A program made the position numbers and the translations under genes. 64,000 nt of DNA from Lithospermum erythrorhizon (Eukaryota > Streptophyta > Magnoliopsida > Boraginales > Boraginaceae). The stretch is taken from the NCBI GenBank assembly GCA_019722365.1, contig JADFUC010001205.1, forward strand, positions 62,001-126,000. Reading direction: 5' to 3'. The notes under the pieces were generated by a model. It searched no databases, had not been told where the DNA came from, and saw only the letters and a program-made list of their open reading frames with translations. Shown here one piece after another: positions 48,600 to 59,770 of the stretch; position 1 is the first letter of the stretch; each line of letters starts with the position of its first letter.

Positions 48600-49049
48600 A
48601 GAGTACGGATCATGTAGTTAATTCTTTGGGCTTGAGGGTTTTTCCCCAACATTTTCTATGCATCACCTATCTCTGTATCGCTGCAGCAGTCCCGAACCGG
48701 GCCCCCTGCCTCGAAGCTCTGACGGCCCCCCTGTTAACGAACCGGCCAGCCGGGTCAGACTGGAAAAGGTTACTAGGCCCCTATTCGATCCGAGGAACCT
48801 GTCTCGCGGGCCTTCGGTACCCCGTTTAACCCAGTTTCAGCAAAAAAAATTATTTTAAACGGGACCCCGTTAGATTAAATGGGGTGCCGCTTATAACTGA
48901 AAAACACAAAAATTGATCATTTCTTGTATTATTGAATGCGCATTAGGATAGCTCATAGTTCAATAGATTTTTTTCTACAATCACCATACCATACAAACTT
49001 ATTTAACTAGTGCCCATACCATACAACGACAACATATACGTATACATCC

Positions 49050-49410
49050 ATTACGCCTTGTTGATTAAATTTGAACGTTATAAGATCACCATAGCTTAGG
49101 TCGTGAACTTCTACAAATTGACGTCACCCATCCGTTAAGTAAGCTCTTCCAGTTCTATCCTCGCTCTCTTTCCTTTCGATTTTCACATCGAAAAGTTTGT
49201 CATCGATCTCCAACTTACATTCACCCATGGTAAAAGATTCGACACATGTTCAACATACTTTCCGTGCAATTCGATCCTTTCACTAGTTGGTTCTCACAGA
49301 ACAATCTTGAAAGTAATCTCTTACATATGAACCCTCGAATCGAATTTCTCTCAAGCTATCGAACAAGATATCAGAAACGAATGTACTATATCAAGTAAGA
49401 TCAGGATTCG
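49050..49410 (-). pseudogene. B3 DNA-binding domain gene fragment
   Basis: On the minus strand a B3-type peptide can be read: ELHGKYVEHVSNLLP near 49285-49245, then MGECKLEIDDKLFDVKIERK, RAYLTDG, stop, RQFVEVHDLSYGDLITFKF and DVYVYV near 49055. B3 domains bind DNA in plant transcription factors (REM, ARF and related groups); the TDGWRQFV-x-H-DL-x-GD-x-x-F run is characteristic. The Trp codon is TGA here (minus codon at plus 49124-49126), and a frameshift lies near 49245, so it is dead. No other part of such a gene is present. It sits between two copies of the hAT motif, so it may be a captured host-gene fragment. Confidence 0.65.
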
Positions 49411-49499
49411 AAGTTGCATTTTGATGGTTATCAACTCTTATTACCTCTATTTATAAACAATCCTCTAAATTCAATGACTTTTTGTGTCATTAATCTGCA

Positions 49500-49795
49500 T
49501 TCCCCGTGTATTTACACGGCACCCCATTTGATCAACAAACGGCTAAATTTTTTAACGCTCGACATTACAATGGATACTGGGGAATACACTAATTCCTCAT
49601 GGTATCAACGCAGGTACCGTATAATTCTAACGGCTATATTTTTAACCGTTAGATACTTCCAACGTGCTACTTTTTGGTAATACACAAGCATAATCGTGTC
49701 ATTCCCAACGGTTTTATAGTTCGCAACAGTCATTGATGTTTTCAACCAAGTTATTATTGGGATAAACGGTGCCCCGTGTATAAACGGGCACTAGA
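49500..49795 (+). repeat. GC-rich motif array upstream of the hAT transposase
   Basis: Copies of CCCCGTGTAT-type boxes: CCCCGTGTATTTACACGGCA near 49502 (itself partly palindromic, with the half-sites CCGTGTA and TACACGG) and AACGGTGCCCCGTGTATAAA near 49767. The latter is followed by CGGGCAC. Related boxes occur at 48860-48890 and 52800-53100. Confidence 0.6.
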
Positions 49796-49832
49796 GCATG
49801 CGCATAATTCTCAGGGCACTAAAAAGGGCCTC

Positions 49833-49840
49833 TATAAATA
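49833..49840 (+). promoter_or_regulatory. TATA box of the second hAT unit
   Basis: TATAAATA followed by a G run, about 50 bp after the last motif copy, then an A/C-rich leader. It has the same position and form as the TATA box at 9896. Confidence 0.55.
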
Positions 49841-50652
49841 GGGGGGGGACCACTTCCTTCTTTTCTCACATTTCCTACACATTCTTAATCACAATCAAAG
49901 AAATCATAATCTATCCTATATATAATGCCAGTTGTCATACTAATTGGGGCAAGCTCCTAAAGCTTCAACCATGCTATCCATGTGGTAACATAGTTATTTG
50001 TCCTTTATCCAATTTTAATATTCATGTTAGCTAGCCCTAAAAAATAACCACCATCTACCTTTTTAAAATATATGAGCACATACAATATACGCACCTCATC
50101 TCAATCCATAATCAATAAATCATGGAGATAAAACATTCACAAATACATTATAATCGATCGAAAGACCTCATGCTTACTTATAATCGAGAAAATATCCGAG
50201 AAGCACTCACGATATCAAAAACACATTACGAGAGAACTCACGCAGCTGCATTAATAAGTTAATTTTTTAATATAAGGTTTAATTTGTGCTATAATAGTAC
50301 CAATTATTTTTGTTAAATTCATTTTTAAATTATATACAATCAGTTTTTTATATTATGTTCTTATATACATAATGACTAATTTGAATACATAATTTTAATT
50401 ATGAAAATATTATTTTAACAAAGATAAAATTATTCGCACATGCTAGACTGTGCCCTAACGACTAGTCATGTTTTAATCCCTTGTTTCATTTGTGAGATCT
50501 TGATATTGAACTGTTGACTTATATTTCAATTTGTTGGCTTAATCAAGTGGACTCAATGTAATCGATCTTACAAGTTACAATCTTGGCTTGCTTTGGAGTC
50601 GTATTTCATCATATCTTCTTATTTGTTATTTTGGTTGCTTTTAAATTTTGTA
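49841..50652. other. Leader and probable intron of the hAT unit
   Basis: About 800 bp of AT-rich DNA between TATA box and transposase start; no coding sequence seen. The first hAT locus has about 350 bp at this place. Confidence 0.35.
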
Positions 50653-52654
50653 ATGGCTCTTAAATCCATCAATTGCTAGTGCTAGTAATTCAAATGATTT
50701 TGTCAATTTAGAAGATGATCATCATATGGAGGAACTACCCCTTATTAATTCTCAATCTAGTGTTAATACGACTAATAATGAGAGAAAGAAAACTTAATGG
50801 GTTTGGCAACACTTTGAGGCCGATCGTGTACACCAAAAGGCAACTTGTTTAACTTGGTAGAAAATCTAATATGGAAAATCGGAGTGCTTGAACTATTTTG
50901 GGTAAACTTACTTAGTCATAAAATAAGTAAGGAAAGCAATCTCAAAGTAAGCAGAAGAACAATTGAGACTCAAACCGTGTAACTTTATTTTAATAACATA
51001 GATTGTTTCATAAATTTAGAATTGCAGTAATTTGATCTTTAATGATGGATAAATTATTAATTGAATTAAAAGGTTTTTGTTCTTTAGCAAACTGATTCTT
51101 CTGCATAGTGATATCTTCAAATTTTGAAAAAAAAATTTAAGCAATGATTTCTAATTTGCCTCAGTTATTTGATTGTATATCAGGTATCATGATTTTGATT
51201 ATAACGTGGTGTTACATGTCATTGGGTCGATATAGATCGGGTATTACAAAGCAAAGAACTTATATATTTGATCAATTGCCAGTATAACAACATTCAAATT
51301 TTCTAAGGTTCATGTCCTAATTAAAATTTTCATTTCATAATTTGATAAACATACTAAACACTCCTAAGCACGGAATGTAAACCGATTATAATGAACTTTT
51401 CATGTTGGGATGTTTATACCATAAAATTTAAATTGGTTGTTAATAGATGGCATGAATGAAAGAAACTGGATGAATTTATTGAACCTATTCAAGTGGTCCT
51501 TCTTATTCGATTGTCAAAGAAAAGAAAAATATTATATAAAAAAAATAGTTCAAGATGGAACGAAAAAGTATAAAAAATTAATCTTGGATGTTGAAACTAC
51601 ATGAAATTCTACTTATGACCTCCTAGTGTCAGTACATATTTATAAAGGTTTCAAATTTTATGCTTTATTCTCCTAATAATCATTATTATAAGCTCCGCTA
51701 TAGCATTTGTAAAATTGGAAATATTGTCACTGCTGTTTCAGAAACTTAAAGATTATACTAAATAATTTTCTACTCAATATAATCCTAATATCCATCTAGC
51801 TCTCGAATATATAGTTAATTTTGTCATGCATATGGATACACATAGGAAAGATTATGTTGTAAAGGATATGGTTCCGAATATGGAAGAGATGTTTTTAAAG
51901 TATTTTCATCCTCTACCTCATGCATATTTCATTGGTGCAATTTTGGATCCTTACACTAAAGTTAAAAAATTCTATAAGAGCTACATGTGGTATTTTGCGA
52001 AACTTAGAACCAGTAATGATATACTTGAAAATTATGATAAGGATAAGTACAAAGATGAGATTGAAACTTACTTATTTACCATGTATAATAAGTTTAGAGC
52101 TAAACATCTTCAAAGTCTCCCTAGTCGACCCATATCTACTAGTACTTCAAGTCTTTTCCGCACGGGAGTTAAAATAAGGAGTCAACACAATCACCTTAGA
52201 AATGCATCGAACAAGAACGCAAGACTCTCCTCTCAAACCAGATTGATTTTGACATGTTTATGTACAATGATAAAAATCTTTTCGAGCTATTACATTGGTG
52301 CTCTATCAAAGAAAACATCTTTGCTATTTTATCCAAAATGGTAAGGGAGATATTAGTTATACTTTACAAGTTTACAAGAAGCTACGAATTTATATTTAGC
52401 TGCGTAATAAGCTTCAATATACCTTAAACGATTTCAGACTAAATGTGCTCTAATTGAAGTTTGAGTTGTAATCACATTGGAAAGTCGCTTTGTTAATCGG
52501 ATGCAAGACAAAGATCCATGCAAATCAAAAAGACATGTTCGATGACCTTAATAACATTGAAGAAGATATTGAAGTCGAAGAGAACTTAGTAGATGCCGAC
52601 AAAGACAATGAAGATTTGGATTCGGATGATGAATTAGATTTTGATGATTTGTAA
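50653..52654 (+). pseudogene. hAT-family transposase, decayed
   Basis: Same family as the pseudogene at 10251-12549. Order across frames: acidic N-terminus (NLEDDHHMEELPLIN near 50710); BED-finger start (WVWQHFEADRVHQKATCL, 50797-50850) whose second half is lost; a TCHW-like segment with a frameshift near 51210-51290; DVKTRW-like DVETT near 51590; an open frame at 51826-52344 (VKDMVPNMEEMFLKYFHPLP, HAYFIGAILDPYTKVKKF); and an acidic end (DLDSDDELDFDDL, stop TAA 52652-52654). The dimerisation domain is only partly visible. The acidic C-terminal tail is shared with the first locus. Many stops; not functional. Confidence 0.85.
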
Positions 52655-52794
52655 ATTTTGATTTATGTAAAAAACATGTAAAACTCCCACGAAAGAACCA
52701 TCAGAAGAACTTTTTGGTCAATACTTGTAAAGATTTCCTTAAACATTTCTTTTTATAATTGGTAGGGATAAATCCGCACTTAATACACTTTAAC

Positions 52795-53110
52795 ACGGGG
52801 TTAATATTTCAGGAAATAAACGGTGCCCCGTGGCTTGTAAACTGAGTACCGTTTATTGCAATGTCAATTTAATGGTGCTAGTGACAATCACTTAAGCGGC
52901 CATTGGCGGGGGTTTATTTTGTGTGTCTAATGCCATTTTGTTATTGTAATAAATGCGCCTATATACGCTGCCGAGTACCGTTTATTGCAATGTCAACTTA
53001 AGAGGCCCACTGACAATTCCTTAAGGGCCACGGCGGGGGGCTTATGTTTTGCGGGGGCACGTTTAGTTTTGTAACTATAACAAACGGTACCCCATGCCTA
53101 CGGGTACTGA
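52795..53110 (+). repeat. Motif array and tandem duplication between the two ORFs
   Basis: AAACGGTGCCCCGTGGC (about 52818) opens the array. Two copies of a unit of about 128 bp follow, at 52844-52971 and 52973-53100, each starting GAGTACCGTTTATTGCAATG. Each contains a GGCGGGGG box and ends near a second ACGGTACCCC-like site. It takes the same place as the palindrome array at 12700-12970 in the first locus. Confidence 0.75.
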
Positions 53111-53303
53111 ACTGTTTCTGTATTATGTTCAAAATTTAACATTCGAACACAATTGCCAATTCTTCATCTCCAAACCCAAATTTTCTCAAACCTAACTTCA
53201 ATTCCTCATCATATCAACTCTTAAACATCTTTCAAATTATTATATAACATACATTTAGTGTTTATTTATCTTTAATTATTTCTTTTTATACCCTAAAATC
53301 AAA

Positions 53304-54680
53304 ATGGCTCCAAGAAAGAGAATGTTTCTCAACAACAAGAGGATCCTCCAAAAGGCCCAAGAAGTCGAAGGGCACGAAAACAAGAATCACCACAAGAAGA
53401 AGTTGAAGAGGAACCGGAAGAGCAAGAAAATGTGGTCTCAATTGTTAACACTCAACCGAAGAAACCAAAAACCACAATCTTTCAAGCTTCATCTGAGATT
53501 GACGCCCGATATCAAAAAATTACCATTGCTTGAACTCTTAGAATTTCAAAAGCTTACTTTCATTACTCAATTTCATAGTAGTTGGTATCCGGAAATGGTT
53601 AAACAATTTTATGAATCTTGTAGACTTACATCGAATGCCGCTAATTTTGTTGTTAATGAGTCCTTTGGGTCTATTATGATCAATGATTTGGTTAGAGTGT
53701 TTAAGATGAGTACCGAGGGAGTACATGATTATCCGGAGAGAGGGTGATCCGTGAATTGGCCTGTACATATGCTCGATTGTGCAAATTATTTAAACAATGG
53801 ACATTATACTAAGAAATCTCACCAACTTATAAGACTACTCACTGACGAAAAGGTAGCGTTTTAAGATGCCTTTGGGTCTAGCTATGATCAATGACGGTTG
53901 GGAGTGTTTAAGATGAGGCCGAGGAGTACATAATTATCCCAGGGTGGGTCCGTGAATGTCTCCCTGCATATTATGCCTCTGATTGTGCAAATTATTTAAA
54001 ACAATGGACGCATACTAAGAAATTTCAATTAATTTATAATTAATTTGAATGTGTTTCAGAAAAGGTAGTGTTTAAGGATTGCCAATAGTATCATATCGCT
54101 TTCTACCAACAATCAAGGCGATTCAACTTAGTTATTTAGATGTCTTTTCATCCAATAAGTCTCCTATCATTATTCTCATATGATGCTGAAACATATGGCT
54201 TATCAAAAAAAAAAGTGAATGGTTATGATACGATAATTCCCCATTTTGTCGTCGACCATAAAAATACTTCCTATATCCAATTGCTTAGAAACTAGTCACA
54301 CAAGTTAGTTCTAAGATAAAAGCAGATAATTATTTATTACCCAAGGATTGTATAAGTAAAGGATACCTTGAGGCTGGGGAGATATTTGAAAGCTTACGAC
54401 TGATGCATGCTGCTGGGAATTCAATGATCGCGAACTCCCATCACCCGGTAGGGAGGACCAAGATCAGGAGCCCGTCACTATTCCTCCGACGTTAATAAGT
54501 GTCATCCACTTCTCCTCTATATCATCCATGACCGATCAACAATTATTGGAGTCCATGCATTCGGGAATGATGGTGGCAGATATAATGCAGTTGATCCCGA
54601 GACGAGGGGCTACCACCACCACCTCCACCAACGCAAGGAGAAGATATGGACGGGGCAACACAGCAGCGACTGTTTTATGA
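53304..54680 (+). pseudogene. Plant transposon-protein ORF (PF20167-like), with internal duplication
   Basis: Begins MAPRKRMFLNNKRI with a lysine-rich N-terminus. It then reads FQKLTFITQFHSSWYPEMV and KQFYESCRLTSNAANFVV, matching by position the WLNLAKFNCIWYPN / LVREFY block of the sibling at 13172-14485, and GSIMINDLVRVFKMSTEGV. The frame stops at 53745. Downstream parts are broken and include a duplicated segment (53655-54070); the C-terminal remnant (TDQQLLESMHSGMMVADIMQ, TNARRRYGRG) ends at a TGA near 54680. The function of the family is unknown. The basic N-terminus would suit nucleic-acid binding, but that is inference. Confidence 0.7.
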
Positions 54681-54949
54681 TCATAGTTTAAGCTTGTGTT
54701 TTGTTTTGAACTACGTAGTTCATGTATTTTCATTCTCGCATTTGAACTATGTCGCCATGAATTTGCATCTTCGTATTTTGAACTATTGTCTTTAAATATT
54801 TTGAACTTTATGGTATTTTATGGATGTTTAGGTTATGTTACATTTGATTTGGGAAAACATTACGCTAATCGAAGCATTCTGCTTTATTGTCGTGAGGCCA
54901 TTTAGTGGGACAATGGTCACCGTTTAAACAGAGAAATTTACATATTATG
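54681..54949. other. 3' flank of the second hAT unit
   Basis: AT-rich, with the phrase TTTGAACTA repeated at about 54706, 54741 and 54778 at a spacing near 36 bp. No gene supported. Confidence 0.35.
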
Positions 54950-55239
54950 TGTAAGAACGGTGCCTCTATCTCAGAAGCTGGGAAACGCTTATTACCTACC
55001 TGGCGCCTGCACCCACCGACCGAATACCCGCCAATATGATTGGGGCTCAAACCGGTTTAGCTTTGCCCCGTCCGATCGGGGATAATAAATCTAACGGAGC
55101 CCGCCAGATCTCTAAAGCCTGGCCGCTCGAATCGATAACGGGAAAGCCTTACGATAACCTGCAGGTCTGCTCGCTTGCCACGTCTAGCCATGCATCTCCA
55201 TCTAAGTGATCCGACCGATAATTATTGGGCTTCAAAGAT

Positions 55240-56361
55240 TTTGCCAGGACTTCAGTGTTAGAAACAAGCTAGATTGGTCTCAAAATGGGTATACCGTATA
55301 GGTACCATGTTGGGTCAGATTCATTGCCAAACTCTTTGAATCGTGCTATGCCTAATGCCTGTAGGCTAGCTTCTACTCCTTTATTTGGAGAAGATATCTG
55401 CTTCACATATGACGAAAATCTACTTAAAAACTAATTTCTAAGCAAAAACAAAATTCGTGTTACTCGAATGCCATGTAAAATGTAGCATATGATTTAAAAT
55501 CTTTTACTAATTTTGAAAACAAGATGATGGAACAAAGACTTTCATGTCAATATTTACAACTACTCCGTATTAGTTTTTACGTTACATAGCCAATTTTTCA
55601 ATCTTTTCATCATCCTAAAATTTTCATCAAGGCATTCGTGTTTATGTATTCCCCTTCAAATCCTTGAGTCTTATTTTCCACCAATTCCATTGATCTCAAA
55701 TCCTTCACCGAACTCTATGCGTGGACTCGAACTGATTATTTTTCACAATATTCGAACTAAAACTAACTTATCAAACTATTGTTAAATGTTATCAAATACA
55801 TTACATTTATTACTCGAAATGGATATTCGGTTCCAATAAGAATATTTATATAAATGTTTAGTTAATTAGCAGAAAAAATATGGACTGTATATTACAATTC
55901 AAAACAACTCGAATATAAATATTAAACTATGAATAGTACAAATCAAATTCAAATGTTAAAAAATTATCTTTCAGTCCGAACTAGAACTCCGTTTTACTAC
56001 TCAAATATCTATTAAAAAAATTTAGATCCGATGATATTCAATTCAATTTTTTTTACGTGTATGTACATAATACATTCTGCACTTCGACATAGTCAGTTGG
56101 CTTCAAAAGTGGTTCAATTGAACAACAAAAAATATATATATAGATTTTTTTGTAAATATGAACGATGATACATATTAAATTTCGAGAATAGAAAAAACCT
56201 CTGAAGAACCAGGATCAATACAACAATTGACCAAAATCTAGTATGATCCTAGAAGATCAAGTGGTCCTTATATTTACATCAAATTTAAATATTAGAGAAG
56301 TTAAAAAGCAGGGCGACCAATCGTATAAATTAGATGGTCTCAATCTATGGTTAAATTAGAA
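55240..56361. other. AT-rich intergenic stretch
   Basis: No gene or transposon end recognised. Confidence 0.4.
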
Positions 56362-59300
56362 TTTTTTTTCAAAACGATTAAGTAAACAAAAGAATAAAAT
56401 AAAATTAAACCCCACTAACCAAACCTGGGTCACCATCAACCCAAGACCAAACCACTTAAAACCACTTTCATCCTCGAAAAGTCAAACTTTTAGCATTATT
56501 GTTGATAAAAGCTCATGCATGGGGATAAGCGGCGACTCCAGCTATCTTTTTCCAAAACTCACAATCTCTGATGGATTTCGAAAAGTTTTATCCTTAATCT
56601 TTAGGTTTTTGATCCCCATGTCCTGTAGGTCACTCATCCAAAGTAAAAACTCGCTTTCAGGTAACGAAGTTCCACTTTGCCCAATAGATATCGAAAATCT
56701 AGAATCCTATTTGAGTTGTTTACTATGTCGAGCGGGCTAACACCTCTTTAGAATTTCAGATCCATGGAAAATTATGATGATATTCCTTTCCTATTCACTT
56801 TGACATAATGAACATGTTATATTAACTTGTATTCCTCTTTTGACCAACTTGTCAGTTGTAGCTAATCTGTTATGGAGAGCCCTATAAATAAAATGATTTA
56901 TCTTACGAGGAACTTTAATCTTCTAAACCTTCTTGAATATCTGTGAATTGTTACTCTCCATTTGCATTATATGTTGATATGCACTTTTAACTGTGAACTG
57001 GCCCATATGATGATTTGCCCATGTTGGAATATCTAGTCCCCCCAATCTGTTAAGTGGTAATTATAGAATCGCATCACTGTCCACTTGAAAGAACATAGCT
57101 CTCACTTTGACTATATCCCAGACGCCTTCTATTTCTACATCTGGCAAGACCGTGAACTTTTAAATTTCACCTCCACCATTGGGGTGGATTAGCTTGCCCT
57201 CAGGCGTACGCCTCCACCCATATGCTATGACTTAGATGCTTATCCGTTCCTGTACTTACTAATTCAAGCCACTTTATTCATTGGATTTACTAGGGTCCCG
57301 AAGTCGATGTAGAGACTCCTCCGTGCATAACCAGGCTTGCATCTAGTTCACCATATTATCAGGAAATATCTCGACTTGTACGCTTGATAAAGTTTCTGCC
57401 CTGGTGGATCACCTCCAGACTCATTGCGCAAAGACGCCTGATCGAAGTCAGGTTCTCCTTAAACCCAATCCAATCTTGTTCCTTTGATCGCATAACGGTC
57501 CCATGAAATCCAGTGTATTTTTTATTTGTATCGGATCCCCACCAGAAATTAGATAGGATTGAGTCAATTTCCTTACATACCTGGTTTGGTTGTTTGAATC
57601 ATTGCATTGTAAATGTGGGGATCGATTGTAACACTGAATTTGAAGTATGTAGCCTACCTCTTTAGATGTGAAACAGTTTCCGCTTAACTACCTTGCTTTC
57701 ACTTTAATAACGATGAGCCGAATATTTCGTTGGAAATAGTCAACGCTGTCAGCGCCTGTATATTTTACATGGATTCTCAACTTTAAAGATACCTAGAATA
57801 CTAACATCTCTATCCTGGTTTGCTCATCAAATTTGGCTAAATAAAATCAGATTTTGGGTGCTCACATATCAGTCTGCACAATCTTCATATACAAGTAAGA
57901 TGTTTCTAATCACTGCCGCCCTCTCAGAGTAGCCTTACCTAGAAGTAAAATATCATCTGCAAACATAAGGTGTGAAATCGGCTCGAAGCCCACTCACTTA
58001 GACCTTGTAATTCTGCCCCTATTTATTATGCCCATTCAACAATGACAGCAATGGCAGAGCATAAGACAAGACCTCTCGTCGAACTCCCAGCCTCCCGGTT
58101 TTATGTACCCAACATGTTCCTGATTGGGGAGCCTAATAAGTCATCGACCTAATATGTCATAATCAAGGTGATCCATTTCATACTAAATCCCAATTTAGTT
58201 AACATTGCTTTGAGAAAGTACCGCTCAATACGATCATACGCTTTAAGCATGTCTAATTTGATGACATATGTTCTCCTTCCTCGAATTTCCTTATGTTTAA
58301 TAATACGATATTTCTTATCATCGCAATATTATCAAGAATTAGATTTATCAGCACAAAAGCACTTTTATGTTTAAGATACAAATCACGGAAAAAGATTCCT
58401 AAGCCTATCAGCCAATACTTTAGCTATAACCTTGTCACCGTGACACAATGCAATCGGGTCTATACTGGGCTCACACCGAATAGGTCAATCCACTTTAGGA
58501 ATTAGCGTAATCAACGTAAAATTAAACTTCTTAAGAAAGATGTCATTATTCAAAAAAATTAATACCATATTACACAAAGTGTCGCCCACAGTGGCCCAGT
58601 AGTGTTGAAAGAAACGAGCTAGCATTCTATCAGGTCTCGGTGCCTTAGAGCCATTCATGGAAAATAGGCATTTTTTAACTTCCTCTATTCGCTAAGATGG
58701 CTTCCCATCCTTCTAACGCCCAACGCTAACCGGTTAGAAGTGTTGTTGCTCTAGTTTGGGACCGAATAAGGTTATAAAAACCTAGCGTGCCAAGTCATGG
58801 ATATCTACCAAATCTTTAGTGCCAGCTCCCCTCAGCCTCATCTCAGAAAGTGCCTGAATTTAGATCATTCCTCCGACCGAAGTCGCATGGAAAAAGGAAG
58901 TGTTTTTGTTTCCTTTGACTCTCCACATCACCCTTGAACGTTGACCCCAATAAACATCATCCACTTCCCTCAACTTGTCAATTTCTCTGGCCAAACAAAT
59001 ATTCTCCTTGAAGAAACAAGTTGATCGCACCTTGTTGTAGCTCTGCCCAGGGCTTCTTGCTTTTCTCATAATGATTTTTGCACATGCCCCACTGGTCTCT
59101 CTTCCATTTTGTGAAGCAGCCCAACCTACTGTAATGGATACCATCCATCAGATAACGTCTAGGATCCAAAACCCTGACCTTGTCCCAGGCACTTTGTATT
59201 GCATCCTCATATCTTCTATGTAGACGCTACCCTCCCCAAACCTAAATCAGGCTTCGCCTTGCTCCATTCTTCAACTGCGGATTCCACTTCCAAAATTGAA

Positions 59301-59770
59301 ATGATCAGAACTGCTTGAGACGGGGACGCAGTTAATCTTGCCTCGGGGAAAGAATCCTTCCATGATTGATTGGCTAACCCCATATCCAGCCTTGCTCTTG
59401 TTGAATTTGGTGAAACAAAATTATTACACCAAGTGAACTGAAAACCTTCGTATTCAATATCAAAAATCCCACAATCATTTACTACTTCAAGAAAATTTTC
59501 CATTTGCCAATTGGATTCATACTTTTCCTTAGAGAAGAAGCTCACTACTCAATAATACTTCATTGAAATCCCCCATAAAAATAGTTGGAAGAGTAGATAG
59601 CCCATTTATCAACCTCATAAGATTCCATGAGTAATCTTTGCTTGTTTCGTGATCGCCATGTATCCTGCCAAACCGCCACGGTGTCACATCCAAAATGCCA
59701 GCCCTCAATGCGACGAAGGCCGAGAAGGATTTAATTCAACTTGTACATCCTTCATTAATTTGAAGCACAC
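56362..59770 (-). pseudogene. L1-type LINE ORF2, 5'-truncated (left LINE)
   Basis: Minus-strand ORF2 remnant, read from right to left: endonuclease from about 59770 (VTPWRF, TIFMGDFNEVLL near 59560, FQFTWCNNFVSPNSTRARLD near 59440-59390, SFPEARLTASPSQ); linker (LREVDDVYWGQRSRVM, NKNTSFFHA near 58890); RT (FFQHYWATVGDTLCNMV near 58570, LDMLKAYDRIERYFLKAML near 58240, HLMFADDILLLGKATL near 57960); and the zf-RVT region (FTVKSAYQ near 56985, KVPRKINHFIYRALHNRLAT near 56900, CSLCQ near 56800). A run of eight T at 56362-56369 may be the poly(A) tail. Numerous stops and shifts. ORF1 and the endonuclease N-terminus are missing. Confidence 0.87.

Larger units (their letters stand above)
48620..55230 (+). 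mobile_element. Second hAT locus with an additional transposon-protein ORF
   Basis: Region bounded by two GC-rich blocks (48680-48890 and 54950-55160) amid AT-rich DNA. Both carry variants of ACGGTGCCCCGT / AAACGGG. Inside, in order: B3-gene fragment on the minus strand, motif array, TATA box, hAT transposase pseudogene, motif array, second ORF. Motif copies after the second ORF (CACCGTTTAAAC near 54918, AACGGTGCC near 54957) suggest that it lies inside the element. The ends could not be fixed to the base. Confidence 0.55.

Noticed and set aside
48626..48858. Two overlapping plus-strand open frames
   Set aside because: They cross the GC-rich repeat block at the hAT end; proline/arginine-rich content reflects composition.
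48617..55240. TTGGGCTT on both sides of the second hAT locus as its 8-bp target duplication
   Set aside because: The eight bases match (left about 48627-48634, right about 55227-55234), but the sequences just inside do not form inverted repeats, so it may be chance in GT/TA-rich DNA.
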